Shown here piece after piece: positions 11,860-22,901 of a stretch of 64,000 bases of DNA. Position 1 is the stretch's first letter, and each line of letters begins with the position of its first letter. Source of the stretch: Melieria omissa (Eukaryota; Arthropoda; Insecta; Diptera; Ulidiidae); the NCBI GenBank assembly GCA_963971225.1, contig OZ020270.1, forward strand, positions 28,829,123 to 28,893,122. Reading direction: 5' to 3'. The translations under genes were made by a program, and so were the position numbers. Under the pieces are notes generated by a model. That model saw only the letters and a program-made list of their open reading frames with translations. It was not told where the DNA came from and searched no databases.

Positions 11860-13372
11860 GTTAATCCTCCCGCTATGCCTTGCGGATACCCAAATCCTGG
11901 ATTATTCCAACTCCCAACTAGTGACCATAGATGCGGGAATAGCAAAACTTCAATCCGGATCATTCAAAATCATCCACCTCATAAATTTGAAGGAGTATGA
12001 AGAACTTATAACCAGATTCGAGACCACCATACACTTGGCACTAAATCCTACCCATCCCCTGTATTCATTTCTATCCTTTGAAGTCGAAAACATAAAAAAT
12101 CATTTAAATAGATTAAGAACAACCAAAAGAAGTAAAAGGTCTATTGATGTTATTGGTACAGCATGGAAATGGTTGGCTGGCAATCCGGACCACCATGATT
12201 TCGAAATAGTAACAAATAAGCTCAATAAGGTACTCGAGAACAATAATAATCAATTAATTATAAATAAATAAACTGTTAAAAAAATTAATGAAATATCCAA
12301 TGTGACAAATGAAATCCTAAAAGGTATGAAAAAGGAATTGAGTCTTATTAATGAATTAACATTAGAACTAAAATTTAAAATGCAAATTCTAAAAGAGGAA
12401 ATAATAAACATAGAATATGCCATTCATTGGGCAAAAGCTCATATTGTAAATTCATATATCTTGTCAGCTTCAGAAATTAATGTTACAGAAAAAATACTAC
12501 AAAGAGAAGATTTTCCTTACATAAATATTGATGAAGCTTTGGAATTTGCGGAAGTCCGCATTGCTACTAATGGAAGCAATATTGTTTACATTGTTAGTTT
12601 GCCAACCACCCAAAAAGGGAATTGTAGAAACCTTATTATACGAGCAGTAAAAATAAGAGAAAAAATTAACAAAATACAATTCGAATCTACTCTAAGATGT
12701 AATGACAATAAAATATTCGGAATTGCAACTAGCTGTAAATCTTATAATAATTAAGAAATATGTTCTGATACTAACATTATAAATATAAGCAACACGTCGT
12801 GCATCCCAAACTTACTGAGCAGCCGCACCGCCAACTGCAGCGTAGTAAACAATCAACACGTCCCGACTGTAGAGGAAATATCTCCAGGAATATTGTTCCT
12901 CAATCAGTATGAAGGAAGTGTTCGTGTAAACGGCGACTTAACTCCGCTAAAAGGCACTTTTATAATTCGGCATCACAACACCACCATTCAAGTCAACAAC
13001 AAAATAATTATAACAAATGAAATAATCAATCATCAACCGATGCCGGCAATTCTCCAACCCAGGGCAAGCTTCGAAGCAATAGAGGAAGTACTCTCGTTGG
13101 AAATGTTAAAGCAGCTTCGGGTGAACGACAGCAGTCACATCAATAAATTGGATGCCGAAAATAAAATCAACTTCTCCATTAGCGTTGTGTTGATAATGTC
13201 ACTCATAATAATACTTACATGGATTGGATGCAAAACATACTGCAAACATAGAGATCAAACCCAACCACCAACGCCCCTACCAAGAGATAAAGGTGCCTCA
13301 ATTACCATAGGAATAGAAGACTTACCACACCAGCTCCAGCCAAGGCCACCGAACGCGGACGTTCGGACTTAA
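11860..13372 (+). pseudogene. env: Env-like glycoprotein of unit B (two in-frame stops)
   Basis: Equivalent to the unit A env, with a candidate splice acceptor (AG at 11858-11859), a hydrophobic start, an RSKR furin-like site near 12130, a membrane segment near 13172-13222 and a proline-rich cytoplasmic tail. The same two nonsense codons interrupt it (12269-12271 and 12752-12754). It stops just before the polypurine tract. Confidence 0.75.
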
Positions 13373-13381
13373 GAAGGGAGG

Positions 13382-13700
13382 AGTTATCGGAAATTCTGCT
13401 GACGCCGAAAATTTGCCACCGCTGCAGTGTTTATGTCAACAACCTCACAATGTTGACAAATAATGCTGACAGCGCGCCTCAAGGCGTTGACTTCGCGATG
13501 ATCTGCTGCGTTCGACATCCGCAGCAGAAACGCTGATAATGCGTTTGCGAATATCGATTTCGCAACGCATGTTCAGCTTTAATTATAAGCGAGGGTTCAT
13601 TCCTATTTTTGTGGTCAATAAAGGCGGTCGTGCCGCACGAAAGAAAAACTTAAGTGTTTTTACTGGAATCAAGTGAATAAGTCGGCCTGAAGAAGCCCGC
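13382..13700 (+). repeat. 3' LTR of unit B, 3'-truncated
   Basis: Matches the shared LTR from AGTTATCGG to AAGCCCGC, then lacks the last 11 bases that should end in GTTAACT and runs into unrelated sequence. The insert-free TTTAATTATAAGCG junction documents the empty site of the foldback element. No target duplication can be read because the end is lost. Confidence 0.85.
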
Positions 13701-13779
13701 TTCTTGCGCTCAAGAATTTGCATTGGGGCAAAAAAAAATCGCGGATTTATTTCCCCTTCTTCTCCTTGTGCTTTGTACA
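13701..13779. other. Short spacer and left target duplication of element C
   Basis: 79 bp of pyrimidine-rich sequence between the broken B LTR and element C, ending in TACA (13776-13779), the target duplication of C. A similar string ending in TGCTTTGTACA recurs on the right flank near 25990-26020. Confidence 0.6.
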
Positions 13780-14116
13780 AGTTAAATAAAACGAAGTTTA
13801 TTTTATTTTTCCTTCTTTATTTTAAGCACTATGTGCTTCTGTGGTTGCATTAAGACTAACTAAATTAAGACCGAATAAGCTAAGACTGACTAAACAACGC
13901 AACGAACGAACGACCGTGGCAGGAATTCTCCAATTACAGTGCCGGCTACGCCGGGCAATGCCACCATACCAGCGGTGGTCAATGGCAAATTATGCTACAT
14001 CAGCGCTATGGAACGTCGAGCGGATACGCGTGCGAGCACTGACTTCTGCGAATACGGCGGCGGCGACGGCGATGGTGACAGCGGCAAGGTTGCGTGATTA
14101 TGCTTATGTGCTAACT
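13780..14116 (-). repeat. 3' LTR of element C
   Basis: AGTTAAATAAAACG...GTGCTAACT, read on the plus strand. It is bounded inside by a purine tract on the minus strand (AAGAGGGGGGT, plus-strand 14117-14127) and outside by TACA. The env frame ends four codons inside it. Confidence 0.88.
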
Positions 14117-15379
14117 ACCCCCCCTCTTAAAGAGGAGCCGTCCTCGGCTTCTGTTAACACCTTTTTCAGTGCTGCTAGGCGATTACTGCGTTGTCTCCTA
14201 AGCATAACAAGCAGCCCTACTACAATTGCAGCAAGTATCCCAATTAGGAGGATGGAGGTTCCCAATGACTGTGAAAAACGAGTTTGGACCAGGTCCCTTA
14301 AGCTCGCGATATGTGCCAAGTTTTTAATATGGAGGTTGTTCAAATATGGGAGAGACAACCATGGGACATGTTCAGTGAGGTTAACTATCTGTGCTGGCGG
14401 GGCTTCAGGGTGTAGACGGGCAGTAGTCTTCCAGTTTGTAAAGGTAGTGCCGTTGATGGTAGCGTTTCTTTCGAAGGAGACCAGAAATGTGCCACGAACT
14501 ATGGTCGTCGAATTGTTTCCATCGCGAACTTCTGCTGTCTGATCGTTCACCACCACTAAGCCGTCATCGATTTCTTCAATAGGTGCAATGTGGTCGGCTG
14601 AGGACGTTTTACAAGCCGCAGAATGCTGATTGAGCAGTTGCTGCACGCAGTAACTCTTTTCGCACTACTTAATTATAAAGTAAATACAGTTATTATCTTG
14701 CAAAATTTTGAGTTTGGAAATACTTAATATGCTATTTATATTAACGTTGGCGGAGTGCTCAGCAACTATTAACCTCTCAGTTTCTTCATTTGCGAGGATA
14801 ATTGGGTTAATTATATTTGCTTTTCCTAAAGTTACTGTGTAAATAATATTTTCGATGTCTGTTAGCATTGCTCTATTCCTGGCGGTAAGCAGTTCGAACA
14901 GGTTACCCGCGTTCACGTCCCTTTCCTTTGTCTCGTCAAGTAAGTTGTCGTTTATCTTCATCTGTATTTCCGTGTTAATGACCATTTGCCGTTCATTCGC
15001 CTCTATGAGGGCTTGTTCCTTAGTCGCTGCGTCATTAAAGTCGTCGAAGTCCGGGGTCCCCGCAATGTACTTCAACATTGTACCCAGGAAGTTAATGCTA
15101 CGGGCTTGCCGGTGGTGAATTTTGAGGGTGTTTAATAGGTGGAAAATTCGGTCAATGTCAATTTGTACTATCTTCCTGATGGGAGAGTGAGGCAGATGGT
15201 CGAATAGGCTCTCTGTTTCGCGTGCCATGGTCTCATAGTCCGAGAGGTTAGTTCTGTGCAGTAAGAGGTCATACTGTTCGAAGATGGCCACGTCCCCGTT
15301 GGTGATCGGTATGTAGAAGGAACTAGTGTAGTTCAGTAGTTTCGCGTCGGCCGGTTGGGTTATAGCGAGGGTGAGGAAC
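14104..15379 (-). pseudogene. env: Env-like glycoprotein of element C (one in-frame TAG)
   Basis: The frame begins after a good splice acceptor (TTTGTACTTCCAG, AG at 15381-15380) just past the pol stop. It opens with a short hydrophobic signal-like stretch and lacks its own ATG, as expected of a spliced gypsy-type env. An RQAR furin-like site is followed by a GTMLKYIAGTPDFDDF-type segment, a hallmark of insect errantivirus Env. Several Asn-X-Ser/Thr sites, a membrane helix near 14175-14240 and a basic tail complete it. One TAG at 14662-14664 interrupts a frame that is otherwise continuous for over 400 codons. Apart from this stop the gene looks intact. Confidence 0.8.
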
Positions 15380-18300
15380 CTGGAAGTACAAATTATCGCA
15401 GGTTAGCCTTATGAATTTGCTTGCCTTCAACTAGAACGGTTGTCCCTAGATCCCTTTCGACAGTTTTTTCTACATAGAGTTTTGTAAACTTATTTCCTAT
15501 TCGCCTATTGGTTTTAATGAAGACTTTATCCCCCGGTTGGAACATTTTTGTTATCCGGTCCCTGTTGCATCGTTCTAAGTCTTTTTCCTGTGCCTTGCTG
15601 ATTCTGGTTTTAATTTCCTCTTTAAGGGCATTCGGGATAGAGTGAATTATGTCTATGGGCTTTTGTCCCGTGACGGAATGGACCGATCGGTTATATTTGG
15701 ACGTGGCAAGCAAGATTAAATCCGAGGTGGCGTTCAGCCCTTGTGTCATCTTAACGCATCGGGCGATTTCTGATAGAGTACTGTGAAATCGCTCGACTTG
15801 GCCGTTAGTTGTACTATGGTGCGGGGGTGTTGTAAAGATATCTATTGCAAAGTGATCCCTCAATAAGGATTTTACTGTTCGGGAGTTAAGGGATTTCTCG
15901 TTGTCGCAAACTACGGTTTTTGTGTTCTTGAAAAAGTTAAGGATTTGTAGGATGGGTTCTTTTATGTCAACTATTGACCTCGAATTTATGGGGGAGACAA
16001 TAGCAAACTTAGAAAATTTGTCCACACACGTCAGGAAGTGCTTTTTGCCCGTCGAGTAGATGTCAATATGTAAGATTTCGCCGGGGTATTGGGGAATTGG
16101 GGAGCTACCTACAGTTGGTCTGGGAGGTTGGCGCTGATACTTGGCTTCACAGCAGACCTTACAGGTTGAAACCAATTCCTTCAATCTTTTTCGCATGTTG
16201 GGGAAAAAATACTCGCCTAGTATTTGCTGCAAATTTTCACGCGCAGAACGGTGAGCCCTGTTGTGCCCTGTTTCCAGAATTTCCCTTTGATCGCTTTCAT
16301 TAAAGACATCCATTACTTGTTTTGAAGTATGGAGAAATCTAACGCCGGGAAACATCGTAAGTAACTCATTCTGAATTTGTGCCAAGACGGGCATGTCACA
16401 TAGTAGTCCATTGACCACATAGGGGTTAACACATTCCTTAATGGTGGATAAAAGATCGCTTATATTGCTAAACGTAATATGATGTCTGGTCTGGGACCTG
16501 AATAGAATTGTCGTCCTTTTCGCTGGTATCCGTCCTTCCTCCAGAATAAGCTGATTCTTGAAGCAGTTGATGGGGTTGGCAATTGTGGGGATGGCCTTCG
16601 TCAATGATACCTCGCTGTGCGCTGTAGCGGAGGAGGAGCTTGCATTGACTAATGCATTGACATGTTGGCGAGACAGTGCATCCGCCACGACATTCGCTTT
16701 ACCTGGCTTGTAGAAAAATTTTGGTGCAAATTCCTCTACGAACGCTCTCCACCGTTTAAGCTTAGCATTCGGATTCTTGTCCGATATGGCAAAGGTGAGA
16801 GGTTGGTGGTCGGTATAGATGTTAAGTTGCCTGGCACCATAGAGGTAATTTCTTAGTTTTTGCAGAGACCACACTATCGCCAAGAGCTCACGCTCATTGG
16901 TAGCGTAGTTTCCCTCAGTTGCGGACAAGGTACGGGAGATCATGGTTATGGGTCGACCCCCCTGGGACAGGACTGCGCCCAATGCGTGCGAGGACGCGTC
17001 AGTGGTCAGTTCGAAGGGTTTAGCGTAGTCGGGATAAAGTAAGAGGACGTCCTCGGAGGCGAGAATTTCCTTGATTTTGTTGAAAGCTCTCAGTGCCTCT
17101 TCGTCGAGCTGGATACGAACGTTTTTGGACCGATTGGCTCCGATGTTCCCGTTCTCGCCACGCAAGTACTTTGTCAGCGGTTTGGCGATAGCTGCGTAGT
17201 CTTTCACAAACCGTCGATAATACCCCGATAGTCCCAGAAACGATCGTAGGCTACGTAGAGTCTGTGGGGTTTCGTAATTCAGGATGTCTCGCACTTTGTC
17301 CGGGCAAGTTCTTATCCCACCCTCGGAGACAAGAAATCCGAGGAATTCCACCTCCCTTCTCATGAATTTCGTCTTCTCCAATGACACCCTCATATTTGCC
17401 GCGAAAAGCTTTTCGAGAATGCGGCCTACATCGTTGATGTGTTGGTCCTCGTTTTCAGAGAAGATGATCACGTCGTCGATGTAAACGTGACTTGCCAATC
17501 TCATCTCTTAGAACGTCGTCAATAGCTCGCTGAAAAATGCTTGGAGCATGTTTAAGTCCGAATGGCAGTCGGCAGAATTCATACTTGCCATTATTGACAG
17601 AGAATGCTGTTTTCTCCCTGTCGCGTTCTGCAAGCTTGATCTGGTGGAACCCCGATTTGAGATCCAGGGTCGTGAAGAAGGTGGACTTGCCCAAGTTAGC
17701 GAGGATGACGGAAGTGTCCGGAATGGGATACCTATCCGATACTGTTTTCTGGTTAAGCTTCCTGAAATCGATGACCAACCTCAACTTCCGTTCCCCTGCC
17801 TCTGTTGTGCCCTTTTTACCAACGACCCATATTGAATTGTTGTACGGGGAACGTGATGGCCTAATTATGCCGTCTCGTAAAAGGCTGGCCACCTCATTGT
17901 TGACAAACTCGGTGGCAGCCATGGGATAGGGGTAGGTCTTTGAGTAAACCGGTTCGTTGTCGGTCGTCCTGATCGTTGCCACCACTGTTGTGTTGTATGG
18001 CAGCGATTCTGTTGGGTCAGCGAAAACTCCGGATTGTTCCTTGAGTAGCCGAGAGAGATTTTCGTTACAGTTTGGGATTGCCTTTACGCTATTAACGTCC
18101 TGGCAGTAGAAGTACATCAGTATCTCCTCTTCGCCTTCATAATAGAGGGTTCCCTTTTTCAAGTCCAGTTTGGCATTTATTTCTCTAAGGAAATCAAAAC
18201 CTATGATGCCGTCGAATGTTTGTAGTGATGGTAAAATGAAAAAGTCAGTAGTTTTGCCAAAAATGTTTATGGTGCACTTTTGGCGAATTGTGTCGGTGCC

Positions 18301-18402
18301 GTGAAGTGTCTTAACAGCAAAAGGGCTTTTGACCGCTTTGATACCCTTAAGGCCACTAAGATCTTTTACATAATTCTTTGCAGCACCTGTGTCAATCAGA
18401 AA
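14827..18402 (-). repeat. Internal tandem duplication of element C, copy 1
   Basis: 3576 bp repeated at an offset of 3583 bp as 18410-21985. It spans part of env and nearly all of pol from the protease active site. The only substitution I noticed between copies is at about 17165 versus 20748. A 7-bp filler, GTTAAAG (18403-18409), separates the copies. Confidence 0.9.
15393..18402 (-). pseudogene. pol: Duplicated pol of element C, copy 1, lacking its gag-proximal start
   Basis: Contains the protease from its IDTG active site, RT, RNase H and integrase through to the natural pol stop. It has no gag or frameshift site in front; upstream lies the truncated env of the other copy, so it cannot be translated as a normal Gag-Pol. 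The RT frame breaks just before YIDD (17472-17483). The integrase core retains DIYST, VCDNEKS and QVERFHS motifs, so its catalytic acidic residues are present, unlike A/B. Confidence 0.85.
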
Positions 18403-18409
18403 GTTAAAG
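18403..18409. other. Seven-base filler at the duplication junction
   Basis: GTTAAAG lies between the end of copy 1 (...CAATCAGAAA) and the start of copy 2 (TAAAGTTAC...). It resembles the adjacent TAAAGTTA and looks like a templated end-joining insertion. Confidence 0.7.
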
Positions 18410-18962
18410 TAAAGTTACTGTGTAAATAATATTTTCGATGTCTGTTAGCATTGCTCTATTCCTGGCGGTAAGCAGTTCGAACAGGTTACCCGCGTTCACG
18501 TCCCTTTCCTTTGTCTCGTCAAGTAAGTTGTCGTTTATCTTCATCTGTATTTCCGTGTTAATGACCATTTGCCGTTCATTCGCCTCTATGAGGGCTTGTT
18601 CCTTAGTCGCTGCGTCATTAAAGTCGTCGAAGTCCGGGGTCCCCGCAATGTACTTCAACATTGTACCCAGGAAGTTAATGCTACGGGCTTGCCGGTGGTG
18701 AATTTTGAGGGTGTTTAATAGGTGGAAAATTCGGTCAATGTCAATTTGTACTATCTTCCTGATGGGAGAGTGAGGCAGATGGTCGAATAGGCTCTCTGTT
18801 TCGCGTGCCATGGTCTCATAGTCCGAGAGGTTAGTTCTGTGCAGTAAGAGGTCATACTGTTCGAAGATGGCCACGTCCCCGTTGGTGATCGGTATGTAGA
18901 AGGAACTAGTGTAGTTCAGTAGTTTCGCGTCGGCCGGTTGGGTTATAGCGAGGGTGAGGAAC
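18410..18962 (-). pseudogene. env: Truncated env N-terminus of element C, copy 2
   Basis: Matches the first part of the env at 14827-15379, including the splice acceptor (18964-18963), the RQAR site and the conserved segment after it. It is cut off by the duplication junction and ends after a few foreign codons, with no membrane segment. Confidence 0.85.
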
Positions 18963-21900
18963 CTGGAAGTACAAATTATCGCAGGTTAGCCTTATGAATT
19001 TGCTTGCCTTCAACTAGAACGGTTGTCCCTAGATCCCTTTCGACAGTTTTTTCTACATAGAGTTTTGTAAACTTATTTCCTATTCGCCTATTGGTTTTAA
19101 TGAAGACTTTATCCCCCGGTTGGAACATTTTTGTTATCCGGTCCCTGTTGCATCGTTCTAAGTCTTTTTCCTGTGCCTTGCTGATTCTGGTTTTAATTTC
19201 CTCTTTAAGGGCATTCGGGATAGAGTGAATTATGTCTATGGGCTTTTGTCCCGTGACGGAATGGACCGATCGGTTATATTTGGACGTGGCAAGCAAGATT
19301 AAATCCGAGGTGGCGTTCAGCCCTTGTGTCATCTTAACGCATCGGGCGATTTCTGATAGAGTACTGTGAAATCGCTCGACTTGGCCGTTAGTTGTACTAT
19401 GGTGCGGGGGTGTTGTAAAGATATCTATTGCAAAGTGATCCCTCAATAAGGATTTTACTGTTCGGGAGTTAAGGGATTTCTCGTTGTCGCAAACTACGGT
19501 TTTTGTGTTCTTGAAAAAGTTAAGGATTTGTAGGATGGGTTCTTTTATGTCAACTATTGACCTCGAATTTATGGGGGAGACAATAGCAAACTTAGAAAAT
19601 TTGTCCACACACGTCAGGAAGTGCTTTTTGCCCGTCGAGTAGATGTCAATATGTAAGATTTCGCCGGGGTATTGGGGAATTGGGGAGCTACCTACAGTTG
19701 GTCTGGGAGGTTGGCGCTGATACTTGGCTTCACAGCAGACCTTACAGGTTGAAACCAATTCCTTCAATCTTTTTCGCATGTTGGGGAAAAAATACTCGCC
19801 TAGTATTTGCTGCAAATTTTCACGCGCAGAACGGTGAGCCCTGTTGTGCCCTGTTTCCAGAATTTCCCTTTGATCGCTTTCATTAAAGACATCCATTACT
19901 TGTTTTGAAGTATGGAGAAATCTAACGCCGGGAAACATCGTAAGTAACTCATTCTGAATTTGTGCCAAGACGGGCATGTCACATAGTAGTCCATTGACCA
20001 CATAGGGGTTAACACATTCCTTAATGGTGGATAAAAGATCGCTTATATTGCTAAACGTAATATGATGTCTGGTCTGGGACCTGAATAGAATTGTCGTCCT
20101 TTTCGCTGGTATCCGTCCTTCCTCCAGAATAAGCTGATTCTTGAAGCAGTTGATGGGGTTGGCAATTGTGGGGATGGCCTTCGTCAATGATACCTCGCTG
20201 TGCGCTGTAGCGGAGGAGGAGCTTGCATTGACTAATGCATTGACATGTTGGCGAGACAGTGCATCCGCCACGACATTCGCTTTACCTGGCTTGTAGAAAA
20301 ATTTTGGTGCAAATTCCTCTACGAACGCTCTCCACCGTTTAAGCTTAGCATTCGGATTCTTGTCCGATATGGCAAAGGTGAGAGGTTGGTGGTCGGTATA
20401 GATGTTAAGTTGCCTGGCACCATAGAGGTAATTTCTTAGTTTTTGCAGAGACCACACTATCGCCAAGAGCTCACGCTCATTGGTAGCGTAGTTTCCCTCA
20501 GTTGCGGACAAGGTACGGGAGATCATGGTTATGGGTCGACCCCCCTGGGACAGGACTGCGCCCAATGCGTGCGAGGACGCGTCAGTGGTCAGTTCGAAGG
20601 GTTTAGCGTAGTCGGGATAAAGTAAGAGGACGTCCTCGGAGGCGAGAATTTCCTTGATTTTGTTGAAAGCTCTCAGTGCCTCTTCGTCGAGCTGGATACG
20701 AACGTTTTTGGACCGATTGGCTCCGATGTTCCCGTTCTCGCCACGCAGGTACTTTGTCAGCGGTTTGGCGATAGCTGCGTAGTCTTTCACAAACCGTCGA
20801 TAATACCCCGATAGTCCCAGAAACGATCGTAGGCTACGTAGAGTCTGTGGGGTTTCGTAATTCAGGATGTCTCGCACTTTGTCCGGGCAAGTTCTTATCC
20901 CACCCTCGGAGACAAGAAATCCGAGGAATTCCACCTCCCTTCTCATGAATTTCGTCTTCTCCAATGACACCCTCATATTTGCCGCGAAAAGCTTTTCGAG
21001 AATGCGGCCTACATCGTTGATGTGTTGGTCCTCGTTTTCAGAGAAGATGATCACGTCGTCGATGTAAACGTGACTTGCCAATCTCATCTCTTAGAACGTC
21101 GTCAATAGCTCGCTGAAAAATGCTTGGAGCATGTTTAAGTCCGAATGGCAGTCGGCAGAATTCATACTTGCCATTATTGACAGAGAATGCTGTTTTCTCC
21201 CTGTCGCGTTCTGCAAGCTTGATCTGGTGGAACCCCGATTTGAGATCCAGGGTCGTGAAGAAGGTGGACTTGCCCAAGTTAGCGAGGATGACGGAAGTGT
21301 CCGGAATGGGATACCTATCCGATACTGTTTTCTGGTTAAGCTTCCTGAAATCGATGACCAACCTCAACTTCCGTTCCCCTGCCTCTGTTGTGCCCTTTTT
21401 ACCAACGACCCATATTGAATTGTTGTACGGGGAACGTGATGGCCTAATTATGCCGTCTCGTAAAAGGCTGGCCACCTCATTGTTGACAAACTCGGTGGCA
21501 GCCATGGGATAGGGGTAGGTCTTTGAGTAAACCGGTTCGTTGTCGGTCGTCCTGATCGTTGCCACCACTGTTGTGTTGTATGGCAGCGATTCTGTTGGGT
21601 CAGCGAAAACTCCGGATTGTTCCTTGAGTAGCCGAGAGAGATTTTCGTTACAGTTTGGGATTGCCTTTACGCTATTAACGTCCTGGCAGTAGAAGTACAT
21701 CAGTATCTCCTCTTCGCCTTCATAATAGAGGGTTCCCTTTTTCAAGTCCAGTTTGGCATTTATTTCTCTAAGGAAATCAAAACCTATGATGCCGTCGAAT
21801 GTTTGTAGTGATGGTAAAATGAAAAAGTCAGTAGTTTTGCCAAAAATGTTTATGGTGCACTTTTGGCGAATTGTGTCGGTGCCGTGAAGTGTCTTAACAG

Positions 21901-21985
21901 CAAAAGGGCTTTTGACCGCTTTGATACCCTTAAGGCCACTAAGATCTTTTACATAATTCTTTGCAGCACCTGTGTCAATCAGAAA
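18410..21985 (-). repeat. Internal tandem duplication of element C, copy 2
   Basis: Second member of the 3576-bp repeat pair. This copy is continuous with gag and so is the original pol side. Its env end stops abruptly at the filler. Confidence 0.9.
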
Positions 21986-22042
21986 TTTTAGTTTCCCTCC
22001 TGCGAATGTCCTGCTGACATAGGGTAGGAGGGATCTGTTCCT
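18976..22042 (-). pseudogene. pol: Pol of element C linked to gag (protease, RT, RNase H, integrase)
   Basis: Entered from gag by -1 slippage at 22048-22042. Protease shows LIDTGAA near 21980, RT has SVNNGKYEF and LPFGL motifs and YIDD at 21055-21066, followed by RNase H (TTDASSHALG), the integrase finger and a catalytic core with all expected acidic residues. A net +1 change just before YIDD (near 21070) puts the catalytic box in another frame. It is identical in copy 1, so it predates the duplication. Confidence 0.88.
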
Positions 22043-22048
22043 AAAAAA
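22042..22048 (-). promoter_or_regulatory. -1 slippery site, element C gag-pol
   Basis: TTTTTTA on the minus strand in phase with the gag frame. The -1 frame beyond it reads directly into the protease, while the gag frame continues about 20 codons to its stop. Confidence 0.75.
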
Positions 22049-22901
22049 TTTATCTCGTCCGTCTCTTGATTGGTGTAGCAATCGTCGGGTTGTTCGCCTT
22101 CGTCGTAGGCGTCATAAGTCTGGAGCCCTTCATATTGGTGGTCGTCATCTTGTTCTTGAGCCCGTACGTGGTTTATACGTTGCAGTTTCGGAATTGGCTG
22201 TTTATCGCTTTCATTGCGCCTCTTTTGAGCCCTCTCTTGATCATGCCATTCTGGCACCGGACGTCCATTGAAAGGGTTCCTTTGTACGAAAGGACCCGGA
22301 GTGGGCCTATGGTAGTTTCCCTGATTTTGAGGTACCGGTGGCCGTGGTGCTGGCCTATTCTGCCTGAAGTATGACAGTGATGGATCGACCTCCATTGGCG
22401 TTGCAGTCTGTCGTCCGACTTCTAACTTCCGATAATGCGGGAGATTGCTAAATTGGTTTGGTCTAGGCCTTGAAAGTTGTTCGTTTCGGTTTAAGAATGA
22501 CTGGGCAAATGAAGAGCGGGCCTGGTTGGCTTCTAGCTCCCGTGCGAGGGCTAAAGCCGTAGGCATATCAGCGGGTCTTGATGAAAAAATAATGTCACAG
22601 AAAGGCCTGTTAAGCCCCGAAATGAAGACTCGGAGCGCATCTTCCCTGTACTTCCTGTTCAGGGATTCTATGAGGTCCCTTTGCTCCCCGTAAGTCATGA
22701 TAGTTTTATTAACTATCAATGTCAGCTTCTTCTCCACCTCGTCATAGAATTCCGTTATAGAAAGCCTACCCTGACGTAATGTGGACATTTCCTGCTCTAT
22801 CAAGTACACAGGCCTCTTGTCTGCGTACGTGGAGTCCAGCCTGGCTATAATTGCCCCAAAATTCAGAACGGTGTTGAAGGACGCCAGTACTGTGTCGGCA
22901 G

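Larger units (their letters stand above)
1..13700 (+). mobile_element. Tandem pair of gypsy/errantivirus-like retroelements (A and B)
   Basis: Two gag-pol-env units lie head to tail at a constant offset of 7747 bp. Unit A runs from the window start, unit B from the shared LTR to 13700. They are joined by a single LTR (5635-6770), so the order is A internal, LTR, B internal, LTR. Only about ten substitutions are visible between the units, and the gag frameshifts, the RT frameshift and the env stops are identical in both. The env-bearing plan, the AGTTA...TAACT LTR ends and the tRNA-Lys-type PBS place them with gypsy/errantivirus-like Ty3/gypsy elements. The shared LTR and shared lesions suggest duplication of an already dead element by LTR-LTR exchange. 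Confidence 0.85.

Noticed and set aside
13841..14542. 233-codon plus-strand frame, and the similar frame at 25632-26273
   Set aside because: They lie across the LTRs of element C and neighbouring antisense env or flank. No domain seen; only the shared LTR sequence is common to both.
17537..17929. 130- and 95-codon plus-strand frames, repeated at 21120-21512
   Set aside because: Antisense shadows of the RT region of element C, duplicated with it.
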